A DNA stretch of 32,867 nucleotides from CAZEAN01 sp964510225. GTDB lineage: Bacteria > Planctomycetota > Planctomycetia > Isosphaerales > Isosphaeraceae. Shown piece after piece: positions 1 to 5,745 of the stretch (positions within the stretch are counted from its first letter, which is position 1; each line of letters starts with the position of its first letter). The position numbers were made by a program, and so were the translations under genes. The stretch spans positions 1 to 32,867 of the forward strand of contig CAZEAN010000067.1 of assembly GCA_964510225.1 (NCBI GenBank), read 5' to 3'. The notes under the pieces were generated by a model. The model was not told the DNA's origin. It made no database searches and worked only from the letters and a program-made list of their open reading frames with translations.

Positions 1-70
1 CTCGATCCACCCCGATCCTACCCCCGAGGCGGCCCCGGGGCTTACATGGATTCTTTAGGCCTCAATCAGC

Positions 71-469
71 ATGGACAAATATCAACCACTTCGGGATGCC
101 GGCACGAACGGCGCAAACTACGATCTCGACACCGATGCGATCATCACGCGCCTGCGCAAATGGGACGAGAGCTACGGCATCACAATCAGTGATGTCAAGC
201 ACGATGCCTTGACGGTAGCTTTCGATGCGGTGCCCGAAGACGTGTCAACTCTGGCGGCGGACGTGTATGCATTCTGCCCCGATACAGTTGATCAACACTT
301 CGGGTGCGTCGCGGAGATGATGGAGATGGCGGAAGAGACTGGCCAAGAGGTACCGCCTGAGATCGAGCAACTAGTCGATGGCGTCGATCTTGACGATGAC
401 GATTATGGTGTCACGCTTCTGGAGCGCTCGATACAGAAGAACAAGCAAGTCGGCTTATGGTGGGACTGA
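71..469 (+). CDS. DUF4253-like protein
   Basis: The product is 132 aa, soluble, acidic and without a signal peptide. The order of motifs, W-D-x-x-Y-G-I near residue 31, K-H-D-A-L-T-V, then Y-A-F-C-P-D-T-V-D-Q in the middle and a final L-W-W-D, matches what I recall of the DUF4253 C-terminal domain, where YAFCPD-VDQ and a terminal WWD are hallmarks. The function of that family is unknown; it turns up in polymorphic-toxin and immunity-like contexts, but nothing here proves that role. An acidic helix (about residues 83-112) is inserted between the FCPD motif and the end. No good Shine-Dalgarno precedes the ATG. The stop codon lies 1 nt before an attC-like repeat, so the gene looks like the cargo of a cassette. 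The family call is moderately secure. Confidence 0.72.
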   Translation: MDKYQPLRDAGTNGANYDLDTDAIITRLRKWDESYGITISDVKHDALTVAFDAVPEDVSTLAADVYAFCPDTVDQHFGCVAEMMEMAEETGQEVPPEIEQLVDGVDLDDDDYGVTLLERSIQKNKQVGLWWD

Positions 470-470
470 G

Positions 471-580
471 GCCTAACCACCGGCTGCAGTTGACCGGCCG
501 CGCCCGCGATCGATTATGTTGTTGTCGGTTTGGAGCCTGCTCCCCGCGGGGGGCCGGCAACTGAGCCTTTTACGTTGGGC
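471..580 (+). repeat. attC-like recombination site (best copy)
   Basis: The element begins with GCCTAAC (471-477, fits the attC R'' consensus RYYYAAC) and ends with GTTGGGC (574-580, fits the R' consensus GTTRRRY). Inside it, GGCTGCAGTTGACCGGCC (482-499) pairs with GGCCGGCAACTGAGCC (552-567) except for two extra bases, a G and an A, on the 5' arm. Two strand-specific extrahelical bases are the structural signature of folded attC sites. The 5' end abuts the stop of the DUF4253-like gene, and the 3' end lies 3 nt before the next gene's ATG, as expected for cassette junctions. No integrase is visible in the window. Confidence 0.6.
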
Positions 581-583
581 AGC

Positions 584-916
584 ATGAAATCTAACCAATT
601 CAATCGAGGGTTCGCCCGCCGGGTCATGTACATAAAGAATAAAGTTGGCAATATCGACGGCGTTCGAGCGAGAATCGGATGGGTGTCTTTCTCTAAATCT
701 GGCCGTACCGTTTACTATCGGGGCCGATCGCTTACTCGGATTAAGGGTGGCGGGATCAGAGGCAACTTCTTAGATTCAGAATCCGGCGAGGAATACTGGC
801 TCTCTGGGGTCAAAGGAGAAGGATCTAATACTCATTGGGCAGAAACGACTCCTGTCCATATCGATCAAGACACAGAAGAGGAATATGCGCGACTTAAAAG
901 AAGTGGTCAAGCATAA
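584..916 (+). CDS. Conserved small hypothetical protein (cassette cargo)
   Basis: The product is 110 aa, basic and probably cytosolic. I prefer the ATG at 584 over the in-frame ATG at 530, because 530 lies inside the attC-like repeat and would add 18 low-quality residues. The chain has a compact beta-rich look: R-V-M-Y-I-K-N-K near residue 13, I-G-W-V-S-F-S-K-S-G-R-T-V-Y-Y-R-G-R, then a G-E-E-Y-W-L-S-G-V-K segment and an H-W-A-E motif. Proteins with this pattern recur as short hypotheticals in planctomycete and verrucomicrobial genomes, sometimes carrying a misleading enzyme name that a protein this short cannot support. I assign no function. Its position directly after an attC-like site fits a mobile gene cassette. 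Confidence 0.7.
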   Translation: MKSNQFNRGFARRVMYIKNKVGNIDGVRARIGWVSFSKSGRTVYYRGRSLTRIKGGGIRGNFLDSESGEEYWLSGVKGEGSNTHWAETTPVHIDQDTEEEYARLKRSGQA

Positions 917-964
917 CGATTCGTTCAGTTGAACTCAGTAGATAGGCGGCGGAGGGCATTCGAC

Positions 965-1390
965 ATGGTGGCGGGCCGGCGGCGGTTGACTATCCGGACG
1001 ATCATGCTACTAATTGCCGCCGTCGCGGGCGCCTTTGCGATTGCTCGTATTCCCTTGGTCTGGGTCCTGCTTGACGCGAGTATCAGTCCACTCGCGGCTG
1101 GCTTGCGATACATTTGGCTATGTGTAGGCCTTGTGCTGGTAGCAACCCTGATCCGATTGCCCTCGGAGCGGCTCATCGCCTTCGGTTGGGTCCTCGCTGG
1201 GTCGCTGGCGATTAATCATTTCCTTCCCCGGCTGGATTTGGGTAAGGAGCCCGGCCTCGCCGGCTACTTCAATCTAGCGACGGTCCTTGCGGCGTCCCTA
1301 CTCTGGCTCGCTGGATGGATCATGGGCAAGTTCGCCGCGTATGGTCGACGTGAGGAGGATTCCATCGGATCCGGCGGGTGGCACTGGTAA
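965..1390 (+). CDS. Small integral membrane protein ending in a repeat
   Basis: The product is 141 aa. The ATG at 965 is chosen because GGAGG sits at 951-955, 9 nt upstream; an in-frame TTG at 929 has nothing comparable. The N-terminus is basic (V-A-G-R-R-R-L-T-I-R-T) and runs into a first membrane segment (about residues 13-35). Further hydrophobic stretches lie near 41-62, 70-88 and 107-123, so it is probably a 3-4 helix membrane protein. No catalytic motif is seen and I do not recognise a family. The last residues (G-G-W-H-W) and the TAA stop come from the first bases of a dispersed repeat at 1372, so the original C-terminus may have been replaced by repeat insertion. Confidence 0.6.
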   Translation: MVAGRRRLTIRTIMLLIAAVAGAFAIARIPLVWVLLDASISPLAAGLRYIWLCVGLVLVATLIRLPSERLIAFGWVLAGSLAINHFLPRLDLGKEPGLAGYFNLATVLAASLLWLAGWIMGKFAAYGRREEDSIGSGGWHW

Positions 1391-1447
1391 GGGTGCCGTT
1401 TGTCTCTGGGTACCACTGGCGGCTCGCCCTCCAGTGCTCCGGTTCGG
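1372..1447 (+). repeat. MITE-like repeat, copy 1 (left half)
   Basis: About 76 bp here closely match 3011-3089: both begin CGGCGGGTGGCACTGGTA, continue through TGTCT-TGGGTAC-ACTGGCGGCTC and end near CAGTGCTCCGG. A candidate right end, ACCAGCGCCACCC (1635-1647), is nearly the reverse complement of GGGTGGCACTGGT, so the full element could span about 1374-1647. The core differs from copy 2. No ORF or transposase is present, so mobilisation in trans is only an inference. Confidence 0.55.
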
Positions 1448-1866
1448 TAGAAGACACTGGCGGGTGAACTGCAAGTGGCACTCGATCGAACGGGCCGCCT
1501 CTCCATGAACTGTCGGGGTTGAGGCCAATTCGTTTGGCGATGTATCAATGGGTTCGCTGCGATGAGCCATGAACCACCCCCAAGCCCTCGAACGAGGGGA
1601 GATGCTGGCGGTGGATGGAGCTGGTAGCCTGCCCACCAGCGCCACCCTCCCGCTGTCCATTGCTGGACGAGTGATATGGAGCACTTTGCTTCCGAGGTAG
1701 GATAGGCGAGGTTTTCCCCGACGGGACAGATCAGAGAGGACTGACTGATCTTACGTTTGGCTGGAAACAGCTTGGATCGCTATTGCATTTTCTGATGGTA
1801 GTGACAAGCATGGGCACGCTGTTCGGTTTAACTAAACTTGATTCTGATGTGCAGGAATCTCTGCCG
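1448..1866. other. Gene-poor interval with hairpins
   Basis: I see no convincing gene here. The interval holds the rest of the repeat copy, with further GTGGCACT / CCACCAG fragments and a perfect short-loop hairpin CCCTCG-AA-CGAGGG at 1585-1598. From about 1730 the sequence becomes less GC-rich and leads into the next gene. The short open frames on both strands are in repeat-derived sequence and lack ribosome binding sites. Confidence 0.5.
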
Positions 1867-2406
1867 ATGCTTGATCTATCAAGGTTGACAGACAAAGAAC
1901 ATATCAGGGACTCAATCACGCTGGCGAAGAATATGAGGAACAACGGAGCATCGTTTGAGGCTATCAAATCGCGATTGATGCGTAAGGGCCTCGATCAGTC
2001 GGCGATAATCGTTGTACTGGGCCAAATCCCAGCGGAGGAGCCGGACAATATCGTCGTCAGTTCCGATCCGTCGGTGGGTGGTCGATTGATTCTCATCGTC
2101 GTCGGCCTCCTGATCTCAGGAATTGGTTTGTTCATGGTGATCGTCAGCCGGACTGGAGATGCACCGCCCTTCGAATTCATGGGTTTTAGTCATGGTCACC
2201 GGCGGAGTATTGGCGGGGCTGGGGCGTTCCTAGCTGGCCGAGTCCGAAGCCGATTCTGTTTGAACGATCCCGTTCACTGCATGAGTCGAAGATACATTCC
2301 CTCTAATTCTGACAGTATGAGTGTGGTGGCAAACGAAGCCCTCCTCCGTCCACCGCCTGGTGCCCAAGGTCGCTGTGGCCTGGGGCCGCTCAGCTCAAAC
2401 CGCTAG
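1867..2406 (+). CDS. Small membrane protein, probably frameshifted
   Basis: The start at 1867 has AGGAA about 9 nt upstream (1853-1857); longer in-frame starts at 1795 and 1783 are possible. Residues 1-55 form a helical soluble domain (L-T-D-K-E-H-I-R-D-S-I-T-L-A-K then F-E-A-I-K-S-R-L-M-R-K-G-L). One clear membrane helix follows (R-L-I-L-I-V-V-G-L-L-I-S-G-I-G-L-F). After F-E-F-M-G-F (about 2184) the frame becomes Arg/Ser/Pro-rich and unlike a protein. In another frame the DNA reads V-M-V-T-G-G-V-L-A-G-L-G-R-S and stops at 2231-2233, giving a natural second membrane segment. I infer a one-base frameshift near 2184-2187 and an ancestral protein of about 120 aa. The family is unrecognised. Confidence 0.45.
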   Translation: MLDLSRLTDKEHIRDSITLAKNMRNNGASFEAIKSRLMRKGLDQSAIIVVLGQIPAEEPDNIVVSSDPSVGGRLILIVVGLLISGIGLFMVIVSRTGDAPPFEFMGFSHGHRRSIGGAGAFLAGRVRSRFCLNDPVHCMSRRYIPSNSDSMSVVANEALLRPPPGAQGRCGLGPLSSNR

Positions 2407-2419
2407 GAGGCGTTTGGCC

Positions 2420-2725
2420 ATGCCCATGCCCCTCGTTCGAACACGGATCTCCGTCTCCGGCTTCACCGAGGCCGAGGTCCGAGCCGGGCTCGCCGACCTG
2501 CTCGACGAGTTCGGCGAGCGGCCTTGGATTATCCGACCCGTCGCGACCTGGGACGCTGAGCGCGGTCGGCTGGTCGTCACCACGCACTATGAGGGCGAGG
2601 ACGCCGAGGCCTGCAGCAGGGCGGCGTCCGATGAAGTCTGGGATTGCGTCATTGCCTGTATCCACTTCTCGTCGGAAGGCATTCACCTCGATATTGAGGA
2701 TTCGGCGGTATTCCAAGATACCTAA
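2420..2725 (+). CDS. Small hypothetical protein (cassette cargo)
   Basis: The product is 101 aa. The ATG at 2420 has a strong AGGAGG at 2405-2410; the open frame extends upstream to 2321, but that part reads as junk. The protein starts P-M-P-L-V-R-T-R-I-S-V-S-G-F-T-E-A-E-V and contains R-L-V-V-T-T-H-Y-E-G-E-D-A-E and W-D-C-V-I-A-C-I-H-F-S, suggesting an alternating alpha/beta small domain, perhaps an immunity-type or adaptor protein. No known family is assigned. The TAA stop (2723-2725) lies inside the R''-like box (ACCTAAC) of the next attC-like repeat, the gene-to-site fusion typical of integron cassettes. Confidence 0.62.
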   Translation: MPMPLVRTRISVSGFTEAEVRAGLADLLDEFGERPWIIRPVATWDAERGRLVVTTHYEGEDAEACSRAASDEVWDCVIACIHFSSEGIHLDIEDSAVFQDT

Positions 2726-2810
2726 CCACGTGCTGCAGCGGACCCCAGCCGCATGTCGGCATTGGCCGCGTGGCGCGTATCCGTCGCGGTTCGGTCCGCT
2801 GAATTTGGGC
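2720..2810 (+). repeat. attC-like repeat, second copy (degenerate)
   Basis: The copy begins ACCTAAC (2720-2726, fits RYYYAAC) followed by CACGTGCTGCAGCGGACC, and ends GGTCCGCTGAATTTGGGC (2793-2810). CAGCGGACC pairs perfectly with GGTCCGCTG. The right box is TTTGGGC rather than GTTRRRY, and the arms are asymmetric, so this site is less canonical than 471-580. In translation it gives the V-L-Q-R-T-P-A-A type peptide often seen in spurious planctomycete ORFs, which suggests a widespread repeat family. Confidence 0.45.
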
Positions 2811-3010
2811 GACTAAGAAGCCCCGGGCGGGTCAAGTCGGGTAGTGAGGTTGTTTGGGGGGGCACCTCCGGGGCGGGCTGAGGGGTGGAGGAATCGCCGT
2901 TGGATGCCGTCGACTATCCGAGGTCTCGGCTCGTGAGCCGGCCTTGCTTGTCCGATGCGGCCGATCGCTCATTCCTTTGGTCGCCCTGGTCGGCTCGCTC
3001 CAGGGCGACT
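2811..3010. other. Gene-free interval with a strong hairpin
   Basis: The interval is G-rich, including a G7 run near 2855, and contains no convincing gene. A perfect 9-bp inverted repeat, TCGCCCTGG (2981-2989) and CCAGGGCGA (3000-3008) with a 10-nt loop, ends just before the second MITE-like copy. No T-run follows, so it is more likely part of the repeat than a terminator. Confidence 0.45.
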
Positions 3011-3160
3011 CGGCGGGTGGCACTGGTAGTAAGGGGGCCGTCTGTCTTTGGGTACAACTGGCGGCTCACCCGTCAGTGCTCCGGCCCGGCACTGGTGGCT
3101 TGCCCATCGGTGTTTCTTCGCCGATCTGAGCACTGGAAGCCAAGCCACCAGTGTCACCCG
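3011..3160 (+). repeat. MITE-like repeat, copy 2 with terminal inverted repeats
   Basis: The left end CGGGTGGCACTGGT (3014-3027) and the right end ACCAGTGTCACCCG (3147-3160) are inverted repeats matching at 13 of 14 positions, enclosing about 120 bp. The left half repeats 1372-1447. There is no coding capacity, so this looks like a small non-autonomous element or a REP/BIME-type structured repeat. The left arm read as GGC GGG TGG CAC TGG TAG encodes G-G-W-H-W-stop, as in copy 1. Confidence 0.6.
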
Positions 3161-3263
3161 ACGGTGCACTTTCTAGTATCATAGGTGTTGCACATGACAG
3201 AGCGGGCTTCGGAGTTTCGCCTTGGTTCTGATGAACACCGGGAAGATGAAGGGCGTGAACCAA

Positions 3264-4013
3264 ATGAAGTGCTTCAGCGTTACGGTACTTGCTCTTTTTG
3301 CTTCGATTCCGTTGGTCAAAGCGGAGGAAGGGGAGAAGCACCTCTTCATTCTCTCGGGTCAGTCGAACATGGCTGGACTCGACCCAGAGATTTCCTTTAC
3401 ACCAGCAGTCGAAGCTGCTCTGGGGAAAGAGAAGGTTGTCGTTGTGAAGAGTGCCCGGAGTGGCCAGCCGATTCGGCGTTGGTACAAGAAGTGGAAATCA
3501 GCAGAAGGAGATGGTCCCGATGCTACTGGTGACCTGTACGACAGGTTAGTGAAGAGGGTCAAGGGAGCGATCAACGAAGAGAGGCCCACAACGGTGACGT
3601 TTGTCTGGATGCAAGGGGAGCGTGATGCTCGGGAGCGACATGGGGATGTGTATGCCGCCAGCCTCCGAGGTCTGATCGATCAACTTGCAGACGATTTGGG
3701 CCGCGACGATCTCAACTTTGTGATTGGTCGACTCAGCGATTTCGACATGACTAATTCGCGATATCCTGATTGGACAAAGGTCCGCGAGGCGCAGGTTGAG
3801 GTTGCCGAAGCTGACCCACAGGGTGCCTGGGTGGACACTGACGACCTTAACGATGGGAAGAACAAGAGCGGAAAGGAAATCAAGGATGACCTTCACTATT
3901 CGGTTGAGGGTTACAAGACTTTGGGCCAGCGCTTTGCCGAAAAGTCAATCGAATTGATCGAGAACCGTACTGAACAACGCACCACATCGGAAGAGGACAA
4001 GGCGCAACGCTGA
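3264..4013 (+). CDS. Secreted SASA-domain carbohydrate esterase
   Basis: The product is 249 aa. The ATG at 3264 gives a clean signal peptide (M-K-C-F-S-V-T-V-L-A-L-F-A-S-I-P-L-V-K-A, cleavage after about residue 20); upstream in-frame ATGs (3222, 3246) would bury it. An SGNH-type sialate O-acetylesterase domain (SASA) follows: S-G-Q-S-N-M at residues 31-36 with the nucleophile Ser near 34, W-M-Q-G-E-R-D-A at 115-122 (block with Gly/Glu), and D-D-L-H-Y at 208-212 providing the catalytic Asp/His dyad. All the key residues are present. Family members remove acetyl groups from sialic acid or plant and algal polysaccharides; the substrate here cannot be told. It stands alone, so no polysaccharide utilisation locus is indicated. 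Confidence 0.85.
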   Translation: MKCFSVTVLALFASIPLVKAEEGEKHLFILSGQSNMAGLDPEISFTPAVEAALGKEKVVVVKSARSGQPIRRWYKKWKSAEGDGPDATGDLYDRLVKRVKGAINEERPTTVTFVWMQGERDARERHGDVYAASLRGLIDQLADDLGRDDLNFVIGRLSDFDMTNSRYPDWTKVREAQVEVAEADPQGAWVDTDDLNDGKNKSGKEIKDDLHYSVEGYKTLGQRFAEKSIELIENRTEQRTTSEEDKAQR

Positions 4014-4065
4014 TCTCAATAACCTGCTGAGGGTCCACGAACGGTCCGCTACAATTCCTTCGATC

Positions 4066-4118
4066 CCCTAACGCTTGTTCTCGGTGGCTTAGTCCGCTGA
4101 GTCCAAGCGCTGTTGAAT
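4066..4118 (+). repeat. Possible degenerate attC-like element
   Basis: The element starts CCCTAAC (one mismatch to RYYYAAC) followed by GCTTG, and ends with CAAGC, then GCTGTTGAAT, where GTTGAAT (4112-4118) fits GTTRRRY. An inner CTCGG / CCG-CTGAG pair could extend the stem. It sits between the SASA gene and the start of the methyltransferase pseudogene. The pairing is short, so the call is weak. Confidence 0.25.
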
Positions 4119-4138
4119 GGTGAGCAAAAATCAATTTG

Positions 4139-4886
4139 ATGAAACCGATCTATGACCAGATTGGTGCCAATTTGTCGGCAATACAACGTACCGATCCCAG
4201 AATGGCAGAACGGCTGTTGTCTGAACTCCAAGGAGCAAGACGGGTCATCAACATTGGTGCTGGAACTGAGTCATATGAACCTCCGGATCCGGAGTCGGTA
4301 GAGTTAGAGCCATCATCCAAGATGATCGCGCAACGGAGGAAGGGGCTCACCCTGTAGTGCAGGTTTCTGCCGAATCGCTTCCAATTGAAAGTAGGAGCTT
4401 CTCGCATTCGATGACGGTTCTCTCGATGCATCACTGGAAGAATCGAGAACTCGGATTCCGTGAAATTAATCAAGTTGCCACAGAAAAGTTCGTCGCGATT
4501 ACTTGGGCCCCCAATCAGATCTGTTTTGGCTTACAGAATATTACTTTCCAGAAATCTTCGAAGCGCACAAATGCATATTTTCTGATCTGCGAGAACTAGA
4601 TCACTATTTTGACGAAGTGAAAGTTGATCCAGTACCGATCCCTGCTGATTCTGAAGATGGTTTCCTTGCTGCCTTTTGGAAACAGCCAGCGGCCTCACTG
4701 GATGCCAAGGTGCGGCATTCAATCTCCGCCTTCGCCAAGCTTGAAGACGAGGAAGACGGGTAACGAAAGTTAGGAGACGGCATTGCGAGCGGAGCCTTGG
4801 CAAGAAACAACCGCGATATCTTAAACTTGTCGGTCTTAGATGTTGCTGATCGATTGATCTCGGCCAAGGTCAGGGATGGAGATTGA
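4139..4886 (+). pseudogene. Class I SAM-dependent methyltransferase pseudogene
   Basis: Three frames together read as one complete methyltransferase of about 248 residues. Frame 1 (4139 to about 4345) gives Y-D-Q-I-G-A-N-L, then V-I-N-I-G-A-G-T-E-S-Y-E-P (the SAM-binding motif I, with E where G is usual) and E-P-S-S-K-M-I-A-Q-R-R. A shift near 4345-4350 leads to P-V-V-Q-V-S-A-E-S-L-P and V-L-S-M-H-H-W-K-N-R (4357 to about 4510). A second shift near 4510-4525 leads to F-W-L-T-E-Y-Y-F-P-E-I and P-V-P-I-P-A-D-S-E-D-G-F. A TAA stop at 4761-4763 interrupts that frame, but homology-like sequence continues (K-L-G-D-G-I-A-S-G-A, R-L-I-S-A-K) to the TGA at 4884-4886. Two frameshifts and one nonsense codon make it non-functional. 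The family resembles the HHW-motif methyltransferases of the ubiE/COQ5 type. Confidence 0.8.
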
Positions 4887-5038
4887 TGCAGTTCCCTCCC
4901 TCAGTGTACCGTCGGGTTGCAACCATTGAACCGAGAGACTACTAGCCAGAATTCCGCCTGGTATTCGGTGTTCGGATTTCTGGCATAATTTCTCTTTGTT
5001 TACTGTGGTCGGCTCGCTCAGGCGCTATTCAGTTCAAC

Positions 5039-5043
5039 AGGAG
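5039..5043 (+). promoter_or_regulatory. Shine-Dalgarno of DUF1579 gene
   Basis: AGGAG lies 7 nt before the ATG at 5051 and fixes the start of the secreted DUF1579 protein. Ribosome binding sites this clear are uncommon in this window. Confidence 0.6.
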
Positions 5044-5050
5044 CGTCATC

Positions 5051-5569
5051 ATGAGATTTCTGATTGGCGTCGTTGTTTTCGGGTTGGTAACCGGCAACTG
5101 TTTCGCTCATTCAACCAACAAGGCTAATGGGGAAGATATGAAGGAGCTGGATGGCTTCGCGTGGCTCAAGCAGTTTGAAGGTAATTGGGCGACGGAGTTC
5201 AACGGGACCATGAATTCCCGGGTCATCGGAGAGAAATGGATCGTCAGCGAAATCAGCTTTCCGCCTAACGGTCCTTTCTCTGTGCAGACTCTCGGCTTCG
5301 ATACGGAAACACATCAATTTATCGGTACCTGGGTTGACGCATCATCAAACTTCATTTGGCGCTATAAGGGTTCACTTGATCCGACGGGAAAGAAGCTGGT
5401 CTTGGAGGCTGAAGGTCCTGATTTGAGTGACCCAACAACGACGAGGCAATACCGTGATTCCTACGAATTCAAGTCGGCAAATGAGATCGTGGCGACCTCG
5501 GAGATGTTAAACGACGAGGACCAATGGCAGATCTTTAACACCAGCAAAATGACCAGAATCGCCGACTGA
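5051..5569 (+). CDS. Secreted DUF1579 family protein
   Basis: The product is 172 aa. An N-terminal signal peptide (M-R-F-L-I-G-V-V-V-F-G-L-V-T-G-N-C-F-A) is probably cleaved after residue 19. The mature part carries the DUF1579-like pattern: W-L-K-Q-F-E-G-N-W near residue 38, then G-E-K-W-I-V-S-E, Q-T-L-G-F-D-T-E-T-H-Q-F-I-G-T-W-V-D near residue 78 and a final beta-strand series. The family is predicted to form a calycin-like beta-barrel; its ligand or reaction is unknown. The gene is monocistronic, preceded by the methyltransferase pseudogene and followed by about 175 bp of intergenic DNA. Confidence 0.78.
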   Translation: MRFLIGVVVFGLVTGNCFAHSTNKANGEDMKELDGFAWLKQFEGNWATEFNGTMNSRVIGEKWIVSEISFPPNGPFSVQTLGFDTETHQFIGTWVDASSNFIWRYKGSLDPTGKKLVLEAEGPDLSDPTTTRQYRDSYEFKSANEIVATSEMLNDEDQWQIFNTSKMTRIAD

Positions 5570-5641
5570 TGAGGGGCCGGAAGTAAAGGTCTCATCGAGC
5601 TTTTAGTTGGGTCGCGCCGGAGGCCAACGAGATCGTCTTCC

Positions 5642-5706
5642 TTTGATCTTGTGAGGATCAAATTGACTCAGGGAGTTGGTCATTGGATGATTCTTAATAG
5701 GAATCA
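5642..5706. promoter_or_regulatory. Two inverted repeats upstream of the ABC operon
   Basis: TTTGATC-7 nt-GATCAAA (5642-5662) and TGATTC-7 nt-GAATCA (5688-5706) are both perfect dyads with the same spacer length. They lie between the DUF1579 gene and the ABC operon, the second ending 40 nt before the ATG. They could be operators for a dimeric regulator, or the first could be a weak terminator hairpin. No regulator gene is adjacent. Confidence 0.3.
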
Positions 5707-5745
5707 GTCACGATGATAGCTCCGCGGCCCCTTGGTTGAGTTCGG

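Noticed and set aside
911..947. attC-like boxes GCATAAC and GATAGGC after the 110-aa gene
   Set aside because: Both boxes have mismatches and the interval of 37 nt is shorter than known attC sites.
1264..1684. Open frames on the minus strand and in a second plus frame across 1264-1684
   Set aside because: They run through the MITE-like repeat, have Pro/Arg/Ser-rich translations and lack ribosome binding sites.
2589..3184. Several 75-99 aa frames on both strands
   Set aside because: They cover the second attC-like repeat and the MITE-like copy; their peptides are repeat-derived, not protein-like.
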